Assembly: GCA_002716125.1 (NCBI GenBank) | Contig: PAZH01000084.1 | Coordinates: forward strand, 1-64,000 | Direction: 5' to 3' | DNA from: Rhodospirillaceae bacterium | GTDB taxonomy: Bacteria > Pseudomonadota > Alphaproteobacteria > UBA8366 | Length of the DNA stretch: 64,000 bases | In this document: positions 1-9,764 of the stretch, piece by piece | How the letters are laid out: the number at the start of each line of letters is the position of its first letter | How positions within the stretch are numbered: the stretch's first letter is position 1 | Notes under the pieces: model-generated | What the model saw: only the letters and a program-made list of their open reading frames with translations | The model's database searches: none | What the model was told of the DNA's origin: nothing | Program-made: the position numbers and the translations under genes

Positions 1-622
1 CCTCGAGGCTCTCGCCCGGCTCGACGAAACCGGCAAGGACCGAATGCTGACCGGTGCGCCATACGGATTGGCGGCCGAGGATGCAATTGTCGCCGCCGTC
101 ATGGATCAACATGATCACGGCCGGATCGGTACGCGGGAAGCACAGGAATCCGCAATCCGGGTTGGTACAGGCCATCACATGGCCGGCTTCGCGGCTTTCG
201 GTCGGACTGCCGCAGACCCCGCAGAAGCGGTGTCGGTTCTGCCAGGTCGTCATGGCGCGGGCGTAGGCCAGCACCCCCGCTTCTTCTCGCGGCAACAGCG
301 GCCCAACTTCCCGCAGGTCGCGATAGGTTCCGAACTCGGCGAACGGTGGCGACTCGTGATGCGACAGATCGACGGCAAAATAGGCACTGCCGTTCCAAAG
401 GCCCAAAAAGACCGGTTCCGCGCAATGTGCCAGCGCGCTATCCGTTACCGGCACAAAGGCAGGCTGCATCGAATCGCCCGCGGTCATCAGGCTCTTATTC
501 CGCCACATGGGCAGGAGACTGCTGCGCGGTGATTGCAGGTGTTGTGCGATCCAAGCTTGGTCGCGGCGGTTCTCGCTCAGGCGCTCAACTTCGATCGAAA
601 CGTAGAAATTCGGTGCTCTCAT
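1..622 (-). CDS. nudC: NADH pyrophosphatase NudC (NUDIX), 3' end cut by window
   Basis: NUDIX hydrolase expected to hydrolyse NADH or NAD-capped substrates to NMNH and AMP. Reading down from the ATG at 622, an N-terminal domain is followed by a zinc ribbon (CGVC near position 395, then a C-x4-C pair within CTNPDCGF). The catalytic domain then opens with FPRTDPAVIMLI and reaches GFVEPGESLE, the start of the NUDIX box, where the window ends. Ribbon plus NUDIX order is diagnostic of NudC rather than a generic NUDIX protein. It is divergent from the SRP RNA gene. The rest of the NUDIX helix and the C-terminal motif lie outside the window. Identity is confident; completeness cannot be judged. Confidence 0.93.
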   Translation of the reverse strand, partial: MRAPNFYVSIEVERLSENRRDQAWIAQHLQSPRSSLLPMWRNKSLMTAGDSMQPAFVPVTDSALAHCAEPVFLGLWNGSAYFAVDLSHHESPPFAEFGTYRDLREVGPLLPREEAGVLAYARAMTTWQNRHRFCGVCGSPTESREAGHVMACTNPDCGFLCFPRTDPAVIMLIHDGGDNCILGRQSVWRTGQHSVLAGFVEPGESLE

Positions 623-677
623 TGTGTCGGCAATGTCCCACGCATGTGATTAATTTTCAATGGCAGGCACGTCGTAC

Positions 678-708
678 TTGCGGAATCCGGTCTGGGTGTT
701 GATATATT
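678..708 (+). promoter_or_regulatory. Candidate promoter for the SRP RNA
   Basis: A TTGCGG element (678-683) and a TATATT element (703-708) lie 19 bp apart. The second ends about 5-7 bp before the first paired base of the SRP RNA. The spacing is slightly long, so this is an inference from position and -10 quality only. Confidence 0.4.
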
Positions 709-712
709 TAGC

Positions 713-815
713 TTGGAAGGCTGGCGAACGGACGGGCGTCTCGCCAACCCGGTCAGGTCCGGAAGGAAGCAGCCGTAACGAGTTTTTGTCCCGGGTTGTT
801 TGTCCAGTCTTCCAC
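713..815 (+). ncRNA. ffs: Signal recognition particle RNA, small bacterial 4.5S type
   Basis: This is the RNA scaffold of the SRP; it binds Ffh and stimulates its GTPase interaction with FtsY. The invariant apical domain GGTCAGGTCCGGAAGGAAGC lies at 751-770, followed by AGCC. The terminal stem is visible: GGAAGGCTGG (715-724) pairs with CCAGTCTTCC (804-813). The length of about 100 nt fits the short form without an Alu domain. It lies just upstream of dnaX, a common alphaproteobacterial arrangement. Its protein partners are in the same window (ffh at 49.9 kb, ftsY at 46.1 kb). Exact ends are estimated from the stem. Confidence 0.96.
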
Positions 816-854
816 TTTCTTCACGGCAAGGTCGCCGGCGATCGGTGAGCGTGT

Positions 855-2669
855 ATGGCAGAGACCACCGAAACCACCGAATATCGCGTTCTCGCCCGGA
901 AGTACCGGCCCGAGAATTTCGATCAGCTGATTGGACAAGACGCGCTTGTCCGCACCCTTTCGAATGCGATCGAAACCGGGCGCGTTGCGCACGCGTTCAT
1001 GCTGACAGGGGTTCGCGGTGTCGGAAAGACGACGACGGCGCGTATTATCGCGCGTGCGCTGAATTGTATTGGACCTGACGGCGACGGCGGGCCGACAATC
1101 AATCCCTGCGGTGTCTGCGACAGCTGCGTCTCCATTCGCGAGGACCGTCATGTCGACGTCATTGAGATGGATGCCGCCAGCCGGACCGGCGTCGACGATG
1201 TGCGAGAGCTGATCGAGGGTGTCCGATATCGCCCGGTCTCCGCCCGCTACAAGGTCTATATCATCGACGAAGTGCATATGCTCTCGCGCAACGCCTTCAA
1301 TGCGTTGCTAAAGACGCTGGAGGAGCCGCCGGAACACGTGAAGTTCATCTTCGCGACGACGGAGATCCGCAAGGTGCCGGTGACGGTCCTGTCCCGGTGT
1401 CAGCGTTTCGATCTGCGCCGCGTCGAGCTGGAGAAGCTCGCGGACCATTTTAAACACGTTGCGTCCGAAGAAGGGGTCGCGGTCGACGACGATGCCCTGC
1501 ACTTGATCGCGCGGGCGGCGGATGGGTCGGTGCGCGACGGTCTTTCGTTGTTGGACCAGGCTCTCGTGCCCGGCGCGGATAAACTTGATGCGGCGACCGT
1601 GCGCGACATGCTCGGCCTGGCCGATCGTGCGGCGGTCTATGACCTGTTCGACGAAGTGATGGCGGGTAAGATTGCGGAAGCGCTCGACCGTTTCGATGCG
1701 ATGTACCGCGACGGCGCCGACCCGCTGATCGTGCTTCAGGACATTCTGGATGTCGTCTATTGGCTGACGCGCATAAAGACCGCGCCGACGGTTGCCGAGG
1801 CGGCTTACACGCCGGAGATGGAACGCACGCGCGGCAAGGAGATGGCGGATAAGCTCTCGATGCCGTCGCTGACACGCGCTTGGCAGCTAACCTTGAAAGG
1901 TGTCGGCGAAGTCCAGTCGGCGCCGAATGCGGTGCAGGCCGCGCAGATGGCTTTGGTGCGGCTTGCCCATGCTGCGGACTTGCCGGCGGCGTCCGCCTTG
2001 GTCCGCCAGCTGACGGGCGATGGTGCGCCGGCCGCGGCCTCTCCTGTCGCCCCGGCACCGTCTGCACCCGCGCCGTCCGCACCGGTCCCGCCGGCCTCCG
2101 CGCCTTCCGGCGGCCCGTCCGAGAATCCGGCCCCAGCACCCACCGGAAACGCGCCGACCGCAATGGCCGCTGCACCCGCACTGGCGCCGGACGCATCGCC
2201 GGAACCCACGCCCGTACCCGAACAACCGCCCGAAGCGCAATTGCCGCAGCCTCAATCCTTTAAAGAGGTGGTGGACCTATTCCGCGATCGGCGCGAGATG
2301 ATCCTGTATTCCCAATTGCAGAACAATGTGCACCTGGTCGCGTTTGAGAATCAGCGGATGGAACTTCGTCTGGAACAGGAAGCGCCGCGTGACTTGGTGA
2401 ACAACGTCTCGTCTTTCCTGAACGAGTGGACCGGACAGCGCTGGGTGATCACGGTTTCCAGTGAAGAAGGGGAGGCGACCCTCGGCGATCAAGCCCGGGC
2501 CGAAGATCAGCGGCTGCGCGACGAAGCCGAAACCGATGAGGTCGTGCAAGCGGTGAAATCAGCTTTTCCGGGCGCCAAGGTCTCAAAAGTCATTCCACGC
2601 GAGCCGGCGGAGATGCCGGATGCGGGCCCGGAAGAATTCGACGACGAACTTGAAGACGATGAGGATTAA
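855..2669 (+). CDS. dnaX: DNA polymerase III subunit tau (DnaX)
   Basis: Clamp-loader ATPase subunit, 604 aa. The N-terminus (RVLARKYRPENFDQLIGQ) is classic. Walker A GVRGVGKTTT is near residues 52-61, a four-cysteine zinc site spans roughly residues 70-92 (ending NPCGVCDSC), and the DEVHMLS box and sensor region (FATTEIRKVPVTVLSRCQRF) follow. A Pro/Ala-rich linker occupies about residues 395-465, and an acidic C-terminus completes a tau-like tail. I see no A-rich slippery site, so a shorter gamma form by frameshifting is not supported. ybaB starts 3 nt after the stop, giving the conserved dnaX-ybaB-recR unit. Confidence 0.97.
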   Translation: MAETTETTEYRVLARKYRPENFDQLIGQDALVRTLSNAIETGRVAHAFMLTGVRGVGKTTTARIIARALNCIGPDGDGGPTINPCGVCDSCVSIREDRHVDVIEMDAASRTGVDDVRELIEGVRYRPVSARYKVYIIDEVHMLSRNAFNALLKTLEEPPEHVKFIFATTEIRKVPVTVLSRCQRFDLRRVELEKLADHFKHVASEEGVAVDDDALHLIARAADGSVRDGLSLLDQALVPGADKLDAATVRDMLGLADRAAVYDLFDEVMAGKIAEALDRFDAMYRDGADPLIVLQDILDVVYWLTRIKTAPTVAEAAYTPEMERTRGKEMADKLSMPSLTRAWQLTLKGVGEVQSAPNAVQAAQMALVRLAHAADLPAASALVRQLTGDGAPAAASPVAPAPSAPAPSAPVPPASAPSGGPSENPAPAPTGNAPTAMAAAPALAPDASPEPTPVPEQPPEAQLPQPQSFKEVVDLFRDRREMILYSQLQNNVHLVAFENQRMELRLEQEAPRDLVNNVSSFLNEWTGQRWVITVSSEEGEATLGDQARAEDQRLRDEAETDEVVQAVKSAFPGAKVSKVIPREPAEMPDAGPEEFDDELEDDED

Positions 2670-2672
2670 TCG

Positions 2673-2996
2673 ATGAAAAACCTCGGCCAGCTGATGAAGC
2701 AGGCGCAGGAAATGCAGGACAAGATGGCCGAGATGCAGGAATCGCTCGGTCAGATGGAAATCGACGGTGTCGCCGGCGCCGGTTTGGTGAAGGTCACATT
2801 GAACGGTAAGGGCGAGATGCGCCGATTGCGGATTGATCCGACGCTCGCCAATCCGGATGAAGCCGAAATTTTGGAAGACCTGATCGTCGCGGCGCACAAT
2901 GATGCGAAGGGAAAGATCGAAGCGCGTGTCCAAGAGGAAACGCAGAAGCTGATGGGTGGCCTGCCCTTGCCGCCCGGCATGAAACTGCCCTTCTGA
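2673..2996 (+). CDS. ybaB: YbaB/EbfC family nucleoid-associated protein
   Basis: A 107-aa DNA-binding protein of the YbaB/EbfC family, a dimeric nucleoid-associated fold. The N-terminal Met/Gln-rich helix ([20 protein letters not shown]) and the [22 protein letters not shown] core are typical, as is the ending [10 protein letters not shown]. It is packed between dnaX (3-nt gap) and recR (10-nt gap), so the three are almost certainly co-transcribed. The length is normal for the family. Its role in recombination or nucleoid structure is inferred only from the conserved neighbourhood. Confidence 0.95.
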   Translation: MKNLGQLMKQAQEMQDKMAEMQESLGQMEIDGVAGAGLVKVTLNGKGEMRRLRIDPTLANPDEAEILEDLIVAAHNDAKGKIEARVQEETQKLMGGLPLPPGMKLPF

Positions 2997-3006
2997 TCCG
3001 ACCAGC

Positions 3007-3597
3007 ATGACAGAAATCGAGCGCCTTATTCAACTTCTTGCACGATTGCCGGGACTGGGTCCCCGCTCGGCGCGGCGCGCAGTCTTGCATTTGATCAAAC
3101 GGCGCGAAAGTCTGATGCAGCCCTTGGCACAGGCGCTCAGCGACGCGGCCGACGCAATTCTCGTCTGTGGCACATGCGGCAATCTCGACACGGTCGAGCC
3201 TTGCTCGATCTGCATGGATGAAAAACGCGATCGAGGCATCGTTTGTGTTGTCGAGGATGTCGCCGACCTTTGGGCATTGGAGCGAACCCGCTCGTTCAAA
3301 GGCCGCTATCACGTGTTGGGTGGGCGGCTCTCCGCACTCGATGGTGTCGGACCGGAAGATCTGAATATTGCCAGTTTGATCGGACGGGCCGAGGCCGGCG
3401 ATATCCGCGAGGTGATCTTGGCGATGAACTTAACCGTCGATGGACAAACAACGGCACACTACATTGCCGACCGACTGGCGCATGCCGGGGTGGAAGTCAC
3501 GCGCTTGGCGCATGGCGTGCCGGTGGGTGGCGAGCTCGACTATCTCGATGACGGAACCCTCGAAACAGCGCTTCGCTCGCGCAGGACGGTCGGATGA
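3007..3597 (+). CDS. recR: Recombination protein RecR
   Basis: RecR, 196 aa, acts with RecF/RecO in loading RecA at gaps. It has an N-terminal helix-hairpin-helix ([20 protein letters not shown]), a C4 zinc finger (CGTCGN then CSIC, about residues 57-75) and a Toprim domain ([16 protein letters not shown]), ending in [15 protein letters not shown]. The gene is complete and of normal length. Its TGA overlaps the ATG of the next gene (ATGA), which suggests translational coupling to the secreted DUF4139 protein, although that protein has no known functional link to repair. Confidence 0.97.
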   Translation: MTEIERLIQLLARLPGLGPRSARRAVLHLIKRRESLMQPLAQALSDAADAILVCGTCGNLDTVEPCSICMDEKRDRGIVCVVEDVADLWALERTRSFKGRYHVLGGRLSALDGVGPEDLNIASLIGRAEAGDIREVILAMNLTVDGQTTAHYIADRLAHAGVEVTRLAHGVPVGGELDYLDDGTLETALRSRRTVG

Positions 3598-4982
3598 AGG
3601 CGCGATGGCTTTTCGCATCGATGGCGGCGGCGCTGTCGCTGCCGGGTTGGGCGGCGCAAAGCGAGGCGGCCGATATTTCTATGGCAATCTACGAGGGCGG
3701 GTTCTCCGTCGTCGAAGAGGCGCGGCGCGTTACCGTCGCAAAAGGCGATAGCACGCTGGCGCTCGATGGTCTGCCCGACGGCGTACAACCGGATACGCTG
3801 GTCGCTAATTTTGCGGCTGGGTCTGGCGTGCGGCTGCGCGGCCAACGGTTCCTCAATTCGAAACATGCGTTGCTCGACGATTTTGTTGGGAAAACAATTC
3901 TGGTTGTCACAACGGTTGCGGAGACGGGACAAGAAATCGTGCGAGAGGCCAAGCTGTTACGTGCGCGGCCCGGTCTGCTGATCGAATTGGACGGCCGGAT
4001 CGAGCTGTCGCCGCCAGGCCGGATCGCGTTCCCCGGCCTCGACGACGGTGTTGTCTTGCGCTCGACCTACGCGCTCGACATTGATGCGGATCGCGCCGGG
4101 CCGGTGGACTATCGGCTGTCTTATATGGCGCAAGGGCTGGGCTGGACGGCGGACTACGCCGTCGAACTCGACAAGGCGGAACAGACGGCATCGATCCAAG
4201 GGCGGGCGACGGTTCGCGCGCCGGCAGGCCGGTCATACCGCAATGCGCGTGTTCGGTTGGTCGCAGGCAGTGTGAACCGACACGTTCACCGTGGGCCTCG
4301 GCCGCAGGCAAAAATGGCGATGCGGGCTTCCGCCATGGCGGCGGACGCCGAGAGTATTGGCAGTCCCGTCAGTGTTTCCGAACTGCAGGTCTATGAGCTG
4401 CCGCGCCGGCAGGATACACGTGCCGGCGCTGAAGAGAAAGTGGTCCTGTTTAACGCCGCCCGTGTGCCGGTTCAGAAAACCTATCGATTGATTTCGGATT
4501 CGAACGCCCATATCCGCCATTGGCGCGGCCCGGCAGCAAAGCGTAATCCCGATGTGCGTCTCAAATTCAAAAACGAGGCGGCAAATGGCCTCGGCATGCC
4601 ACTGCCGAAAGGGGTAATGCGGGCCTACGGGCAAGGGCTATTTCTGGGTGAGGGCCGCATTCGTCACACGCCGAAGGGTGAGGATGTATCCATCGCGATC
4701 GGTCGCGCCGTCGACGTGACGGCCGAGCGTCGGCGCACGGATTACCGCATCCAAGGCCTGCCGAAAGGCACGGCGGAGGTGGCTTATCAAATCACGCTGC
4801 GAAATGCGAAATCGCAGGACGTGACTGTCGACATCGTCGAGCGGATGATCGGGGAGTGGCAAATTCTATCGCAGTCGTTGCCGCACAAGAAGGACACCGA
4901 CCGGCAAGCGGTCTGGCAGGTCCCAGTCCCGGCCGGCGGCGAGGTGTCTCTAAGGTACAAAGCGCGGGTGCGGTTTTGTTAA
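3594..4982 (+). CDS. DUF4139 domain-containing secreted protein
   Basis: 462 aa with a likely signal peptide (basic start, then [19 protein letters not shown]). The body matches my recollection of DUF4139 ('mucoidy inhibitor A-like') proteins. The features are an early [19 protein letters not shown] strand region, the segment [12 protein letters not shown] near the middle, and a late region [20 protein letters not shown] preceding a predicted beta-rich C-terminus. The function of the family is not established. The start overlaps the recR stop, and the end overlaps the rmuC stop on the other strand by 4 bp. The periplasmic location is inferred from the signal sequence. Confidence 0.82.
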   Translation: MKARWLFASMAAALSLPGWAAQSEAADISMAIYEGGFSVVEEARRVTVAKGDSTLALDGLPDGVQPDTLVANFAAGSGVRLRGQRFLNSKHALLDDFVGKTILVVTTVAETGQEIVREAKLLRARPGLLIELDGRIELSPPGRIAFPGLDDGVVLRSTYALDIDADRAGPVDYRLSYMAQGLGWTADYAVELDKAEQTASIQGRATVRAPAGRSYRNARVRLVAGSVNRHVHRGPRPQAKMAMRASAMAADAESIGSPVSVSELQVYELPRRQDTRAGAEEKVVLFNAARVPVQKTYRLISDSNAHIRHWRGPAAKRNPDVRLKFKNEAANGLGMPLPKGVMRAYGQGLFLGEGRIRHTPKGEDVSIAIGRAVDVTAERRRTDYRIQGLPKGTAEVAYQITLRNAKSQDVTVDIVERMIGEWQILSQSLPHKKDTDRQAVWQVPVPAGGEVSLRYKARVRFC

Positions 4983-6424
4983 TCGCCGCGGTCGGTCAGC
5001 GACAGCTGCTCCGGCACCGATACCTCTTCCGCTTCGCCTTCGATCAGGGCGTCCGCTTCATTGTCGATCACTTGGAAGCCCGGCAGTTGGTTCGGTAGGG
5101 TTTTGGAGCCGGTCCGCACGCCGAGTTTTTCGAGATTACGGGTCGCGGGCAGCAGGCTCCGATTGATCGAGCTCAGCCATTTTCCGTAGTTCGATGAAGC
5201 CGTCTTTAAACCGCGCCCGACCCGGCCGGCGTGCTCCAACATCGTTGCCGTTCGTTCCAAGAGGACGCGGGTGGCCTCGACAATCTTCTCCTGGTTTTCG
5301 GCTTGTTGTCCGAGGTCGATATCGATTCGGGCAAAGGCGATAATGGCGAGCAGACCGGTGGGGCCAACGACCGTTATGCGCTGTTTTGCCGCCTCGGTGG
5401 CAAAATCGGGATCGATTTCGGAAATCTTCTCGATCGCGCCTTCGTTCGGCAAATACATGACGTTGAGGGTGCGCCGAATTTCGTTCGATTTGCCGGCGCG
5501 TCGATAATCCGCCTGGATCGCACTTTCGTAGTCGCGTCCGCTGAGGGCGCGAAGATGCGTGCGCATGGTTCGACGTAGATTCTCGGAGGCGGTCTGAATT
5601 TCCCCCTCTTCGGTGGCGGCGGCGAGGTCGAACAGAAACTTCGACGCCTTGCAGTCGATCACCAAAACCGAATCGGACGGTAGGAACACGACCGCGTCCG
5701 GCCGTACTTTACTGCCGTCATCTGCTTCCAGGGTTTGCTGAATGACGAAGTCCCGGCCCGACTGAAGTCCAAAGGACTTCAGGCTGTTCTCTAGGCCAAT
5801 CTCCGCGAACTGTCCGGCGCCGCCCGGGCTCGACAGGGCCTTTTGGACGGTCTCCACGATCTCGTCGTTTCGGCCGACCCGGTCGTTAAGGCTCGCCACC
5901 GAGTTGGAGATGGTCTCGAACTGCTTGAAAAGCTCCTCGGTCGCTTTCTTAACCCGTTTCTCCGAGTCCTCTTTTGCCGCCGTGGCTTCGCGTTTGTGAT
6001 CCTCAAGCAGCTTGCTGGAGAGTTTGGTCGCGCTTTCGGCGAGCGCGGCATTGGCGCCGTCCATGAATTTCTTCTGCGCTTCTTCCCAGTCCTTCAGTTT
6101 GGCGTTCTGCAGCTCGATTTCCTTCTTTTGAACTTCCACCTGCGTGACGAGGTCCTTCTCTGCCTCGCGCAGCCGATCGCGTTCGGCCGCTGCTTGCTCG
6201 AACTGACGGCGGATTTCCTGTAACCGGGTATCCGCTTCCGCGGTGCGACGCGCTTCCTCTCCGGCCGCGGCCTGTAAGGCGGCGACGTTCTCTCGCGCCG
6301 CCGCAAGTTCGGTCTCGTGGTTTTCCGAATGCTCGGCGGTGGATTTTGCCTTGAGGGCGAAGAAAACGGCGACGCAGGCAGCAACGGCGGCGGCAATAAC
6401 AGCGATTAGGGTGAGCGCAACCAT
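4979..6424 (-). CDS. rmuC: DNA recombination protein RmuC homologue
   Basis: 481 aa. An N-terminal membrane segment (VALTLIAVIAAAVAACVAVF) is followed by a long coiled coil (about residues 30-200, Glu/Lys/Ala-rich). The conserved nuclease-like RmuC domain comes next, seen in RPDAVVFLPSDSVLVIDCKASKF, MRTHLRALSGRDY and NVMYLPNEGAI. The family limits rearrangements at inverted repeats and has a restriction-endonuclease-like fold; the DxK-like pattern (VIDCKAS) fits that. It is a single gene on the minus strand, convergent with DUF4139 and divergent from def. The length is normal. Confidence 0.93.
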   Translation of the reverse strand: MVALTLIAVIAAAVAACVAVFFALKAKSTAEHSENHETELAAARENVAALQAAAGEEARRTAEADTRLQEIRRQFEQAAAERDRLREAEKDLVTQVEVQKKEIELQNAKLKDWEEAQKKFMDGANAALAESATKLSSKLLEDHKREATAAKEDSEKRVKKATEELFKQFETISNSVASLNDRVGRNDEIVETVQKALSSPGGAGQFAEIGLENSLKSFGLQSGRDFVIQQTLEADDGSKVRPDAVVFLPSDSVLVIDCKASKFLFDLAAATEEGEIQTASENLRRTMRTHLRALSGRDYESAIQADYRRAGKSNEIRRTLNVMYLPNEGAIEKISEIDPDFATEAAKQRITVVGPTGLLAIIAFARIDIDLGQQAENQEKIVEATRVLLERTATMLEHAGRVGRGLKTASSNYGKWLSSINRSLLPATRNLEKLGVRTGSKTLPNQLPGFQVIDNEADALIEGEAEEVSVPEQLSLTDRGD

Positions 6425-6514
6425 GGGGTGGGCTTTGGACTCCTCGGGGCTTGACGGCGCTGGGGATGAAACTTACCTACGGGTGGTCTCTAACAGATTC
6501 GCGGCCTTTTGCCT

Positions 6515-7036
6515 ATGGCGGTCCTGCCCATCATCACTGCGCCCGATAAGCGCCTAAAGGTTCGATCCGAGCCCGTTACGGCTGTCGATGCCGAGCTCGC
6601 CACGCTCATGGACGACATGCTGGAGACCATGTATCTGGCGCCGGGCGTCGGACTGGCAGCGCCGCAGATCGGTGTCACAAAGCGGGTCATCGTCGTCGAT
6701 GTCGGCAAGACCGAAGAAGACCGCGATCCGTATCGCATGGCGAATCCTGAGCTGGTCTGGACGTCGGATGAACGTTCCGTCTACGAGGAAGGCTGTCTCT
6801 CTTTGCCGGAACATTATGCGGATGTTGAGCGGCCCGAGCGAATTCGTGTGAAGTATATAGACGAGAACAATACCGAGCAGGAGCTCGAAGCGGACGGTCT
6901 GCTCGCAACCTGTATCCAGCACGAGATGGACCATCTTGAGGGTGTCTTGTTCGTCGATCATTTGACGTCCCTGAAGCGGAATATGATCATCCGCAAGCTT
7001 CAGAAAACCAAAAAAATGAAGGCTGCGGCCGAATAG
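6515..7036 (+). CDS. def: Peptide deformylase
   Basis: Removes the N-terminal formyl group from nascent proteins; it is the functional counterpart of fmt, two genes downstream. The three family motifs are present: GVGLAAPQIG, EGCLSLP and QHEMDHLEG (HExxH metal ligands plus the EGCLS cysteine). I chose the ATG at 6515 (MAVLPIITAPDKRLK), which matches usual family starts. A TTG six bases earlier is possible, and no strong Shine-Dalgarno separates them. It is first in a def–GNAT–fmt–truA run. Length is 173 aa. Confidence 0.97.
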   Translation: MAVLPIITAPDKRLKVRSEPVTAVDAELATLMDDMLETMYLAPGVGLAAPQIGVTKRVIVVDVGKTEEDRDPYRMANPELVWTSDERSVYEEGCLSLPEHYADVERPERIRVKYIDENNTEQELEADGLLATCIQHEMDHLEGVLFVDHLTSLKRNMIIRKLQKTKKMKAAAE

Positions 7037-7040
7037 CGCC

Positions 7041-7529
7041 GTGGCTACTCCCGACTCGATCGCCATTAAACGTGCCGCGGCCGATACGGCCGACTGGCAG
7101 GCGGTCCTCGATTTGGTGCTCGAAGCTTTTGCCTATATGGAGGGGCGGATCGACCCGCCGTCTTCAGCGCACCGCCTAACCGTGGAGGCAATGGCCGCGC
7201 AAACGGAGGAAGGCGCTGTCTTCATGGCCGAAGGTCGGGATGGCACGTTGCTCGGGTGTGTGTTTCTGAAACCGAAAGGCGACGCGTTCTATCTCGGGAA
7301 ACTCGCGATCCGGCCAGCACTGCAGGGTGAGGGGATCGGCCGTCGATTGTTCGAGGCGAGCATCGAAGAAGCGCGCGCCCGTAACCTGCCGGAGATCGAG
7401 CTACAGGCGCGGGTCGAGCTGACGGAGAATCACGCCGCGTTCGCCGCCATGGGGTTTCGCGAAGTGGGCCGCACCGCACATGACGGTTACGACCGGCCGA
7501 CCTCGGTCACGATGAGGTATACGATATGA
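7041..7529 (+). CDS. GNAT family N-acetyltransferase
   Basis: 162 aa from a GTG start four bases after the def stop. The GNAT acetyl-CoA site is clear: [19 protein letters not shown] carries the Q/R-x2-G-x-G/A pyrophosphate loop, and [22 protein letters not shown] is the usual C-terminal motif B. The substrate is unknown. It is inserted between def and fmt, and its stop overlaps the fmt start (ATGA), so it is translated as part of this operon. A link to N-terminal protein processing is tempting but only positional. Confidence 0.9.
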   Translation: MATPDSIAIKRAAADTADWQAVLDLVLEAFAYMEGRIDPPSSAHRLTVEAMAAQTEEGAVFMAEGRDGTLLGCVFLKPKGDAFYLGKLAIRPALQGEGIGRRLFEASIEEARARNLPEIELQARVELTENHAAFAAMGFREVGRTAHDGYDRPTSVTMRYTI

Positions 7530-8449
7530 GCGGACTCAGATTGGCCTTCATGGGCACGCCGGATTTCGCGGTGCCGAGTTTGGCGGCTTTGGCCGAGGCC
7601 GGCCACGAGATCGCCGCCGTATATACGCAACCGCCGCGGCCCGCCGGCCGCGGGCAGAAAGAGCGGCTGTCGCCGGTTCATACCTGGGCGACGGCGAATG
7701 GACTGCCGGTGCGAACGCCGAAGTCCCTCCGCGACGCCGCCGAACAGGCCGCCTTCGCGGCACTCGCGTTGGACGCCGCGGTTGTTGCGGCTTACGGGCT
7801 CATCCTGCCGAAACCGATCCTCGACGCCCCGCGCCTCGGATGCATCAATGTGCACGCGTCCCTCTTGCCGCGCTGGCGAGGGGCGGCGCCGATCCAGCGG
7901 GCTATTCTTGCGGGCGATCGTGAAACCGGTATCTCGATCATGCTGATGGAAGAGGGCCTCGATACCGGACCTGTCCTCGCGATGGAAACGATTCCGATTG
8001 ACGCGGCGACGAGCGCCGGCGCGTTGCACGACGCTTTGGCGGCGCTCGGCGGTAAGATGATCTGTTCGGCGCTGGACGGCTTCGCGGCGGATAAGATCGA
8101 TCCCGTGGACCAGGACGACGCGGCAGCCACTTATGCCAAGAAGATCGATAAGGCGGAAGCCCGCATCGATTGGTCGGCGCCGGCGGCAACGGTCGCGCGC
8201 CAAGTGAACGCCTTCGCACCGTGGCCTGGCGCTTGGAGCAAGCTCGGCGAGGAGCGTGTAAAGATTCTGGCGGCGCGCGTCGAGACGGGCGACGGCACGC
8301 CCGGATCCGCGCTCGATGAGAAATTGCTGATTGCGTGCGGCGACGGCGCTCTGCGTCTCACGCGTTTGCAGCGCGAAGGAAAGCGACCGGCGGATGCGGT
8401 TGATTTTCTGTGCGGTCGCGCGGTCGATAAAGGGACCGTTTTCGAATGA
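7526..8449 (+). CDS. fmt: Methionyl-tRNA formyltransferase
   Basis: 307 aa. It formylates initiator Met-tRNA using 10-formyl-THF. [16 protein letters not shown]-type start, the loop KERLSPVH, the catalytic region [21 protein letters not shown] and [18 protein letters not shown] are all recognisable, followed by the OB-fold C-terminal domain (FAPWPGAW). The start overlaps the preceding GNAT stop and the end overlaps the truA ATG, so translation is likely coupled on both sides. Confidence 0.97.
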   Translation: MSGLRLAFMGTPDFAVPSLAALAEAGHEIAAVYTQPPRPAGRGQKERLSPVHTWATANGLPVRTPKSLRDAAEQAAFAALALDAAVVAAYGLILPKPILDAPRLGCINVHASLLPRWRGAAPIQRAILAGDRETGISIMLMEEGLDTGPVLAMETIPIDAATSAGALHDALAALGGKMICSALDGFAADKIDPVDQDDAAATYAKKIDKAEARIDWSAPAATVARQVNAFAPWPGAWSKLGEERVKILAARVETGDGTPGSALDEKLLIACGDGALRLTRLQREGKRPADAVDFLCGRAVDKGTVFE

Positions 8450-9186
8450 CCCGCTGGAAGCTCGTGATCGAATACGACGGCGGGCCGTTCGTCGGTTGGC
8501 AGCGGCAATCAAATGGCGAGTCCGTGCAGGCGGCGCTCGAGGACGCGGTGTATCGATTCACACAGGAAGAATGTTTAGTCCAAGGCGCGGGCCGCACCGA
8601 CTCCGGGGTGCATGCATTCGGGCAAGTCGCCCATGTCGATATCGAGAAACCGGCGGATGCGGACACCGTTCGAGACGCCATTAATTTCCATCTCAAGCCG
8701 GCGCCTATCGTTGTTCAATCGGCGGAAGCGGTCGGTGAAGAGTTTCATGCGCGCTTCTCCGCGACGCAGCGCACTTATCTCTATCGAATTCTGGATCGAC
8801 GCCCGGCGCCCGCCTTGGAGGCGGGACGGGTTTGGCATGTGCCGATGCCGCTTGACGCCGATGCGATGCACGCGGCCGCGCAGCCGTTGCTTGGCCATCA
8901 CGACTTTACGAGTTTCCGGGCAAAGGACTGCCAGGCCGACTCCCCGATGCGGACCCTTGATCGGCTCGATGTTCGGCGCGTCGGCGGCGAAATTCATCTC
9001 GATGTCGAAGCGCGGTCCTTCCTGCACCATCAGGTCCGCAACTTCGCCGGCACCCTGAAACTCGTCGGCGAAGGCAAATGGCAACGCCGGGATGTGGAAG
9101 CGGCGCTGGCCGCCTGCGACCGGGCCGCGGCAGGGCCGACAGCGCCCGCGGAGGGCCTATATCTCGTCTCTGTTGGCTATACGTAA
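8446..9186 (+). CDS. truA: tRNA pseudouridine(38-40) synthase TruA
   Basis: 246 aa. TruA modifies uridines 38-40 of the anticodon stem. The catalytic aspartate lies in [18 protein letters not shown], preceded by the start region [16 protein letters not shown]. Later motifs [20 protein letters not shown] and [13 protein letters not shown] also fit. It is the last gene of the def–truA run and stops 5 bp before a convergent membrane-protein gene. Confidence 0.97.
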   Translation: MTRWKLVIEYDGGPFVGWQRQSNGESVQAALEDAVYRFTQEECLVQGAGRTDSGVHAFGQVAHVDIEKPADADTVRDAINFHLKPAPIVVQSAEAVGEEFHARFSATQRTYLYRILDRRPAPALEAGRVWHVPMPLDADAMHAAAQPLLGHHDFTSFRAKDCQADSPMRTLDRLDVRRVGGEIHLDVEARSFLHHQVRNFAGTLKLVGEGKWQRRDVEAALAACDRAAAGPTAPAEGLYLVSVGYT

Positions 9187-9191
9187 GTCGG

Positions 9192-9764
9192 CTACGGAGA
9201 AGGCGGCTGCAGCAACGCCGCTTGATGGGTCCCCAGCAGAATTTGGTAAAGGATGAGTTTGAAGCCGGCCAAGGCGGCTGCCGGCATGACGCCGAGTTCG
9301 AGCCCTTCGCGCAGTATATGAATGTGATAGAGCACGACGATGCAGATCGTGAGGACCGTCGTCATCCGCGCTGCCGAGCCGGTCAGGCCGAAGCCAAGGA
9401 TGATCGCCGAAGAGGCGAGCCAGATCGCGGCTTGGATCACCATCGACCAATTATAGGCGGCGAGATAGCGGAAGAAGCGATCGCGTTTGTTGACCAGCCG
9501 CGAGAGGTGCCACATGACGAGCGGCCACATCGTCCAGATCAGAAAATAAAAAACGGCGTGGATCAGAGTCGTCTGAAGGAGGCCGCGTGTACTCGCCACC
9601 GCTTCGGGTCCGATGCCGACCATCAGCCAATAAAACGGGAACGCATAGAACGCCGCGCGGAACGAAAATTTTGCGGTATCGACCGTATTGTCGAGCCCGG
9701 AAATTGCGCCCGGTTTTCGCAGGAAGAGCTGCCAGGCGGTGAAGAGGCCCGATAGACCGTTCAT
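9192..9764 (-). CDS. Predicted inner-membrane protein (tandem copy B)
   Basis: 190 aa with about five hydrophobic segments. I do not recognise the family with certainty; the shape recalls Yip1-like membrane proteins. It is a paralogue of the gene directly upstream: both share GLF-x-AW-x-L-x-LR near the start, an STR-x-L segment, WPL-x-M in the middle and an AYNW motif. The ATG at 9764 lies inside the upstream stop (TGATG), so it is translationally coupled to copy A. It is the promoter-distal end of the dapD–GFA–dapE–A–B run. No function can be assigned. Confidence 0.78.
   Translation of the reverse strand: MNGLSGLFTAWQLFLRKPGAISGLDNTVDTAKFSFRAAFYAFPFYWLMVGIGPEAVASTRGLLQTTLIHAVFYFLIWTMWPLVMWHLSRLVNKRDRFFRYLAAYNWSMVIQAAIWLASSAIILGFGLTGSAARMTTVLTICIVVLYHIHILREGLELGVMPAAALAGFKLILYQILLGTHQAALLQPPSP

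Noticed and set aside
1450-2196. Long minus-strand frame opposite dnaX
   Set aside because: Arg/Pro-rich shadow of the Ala/Pro-rich dnaX linker; no family signal.
855-2669. Programmed frameshift to produce a gamma subunit from dnaX
   Set aside because: No A-rich slippery heptamer is visible in the coding region.
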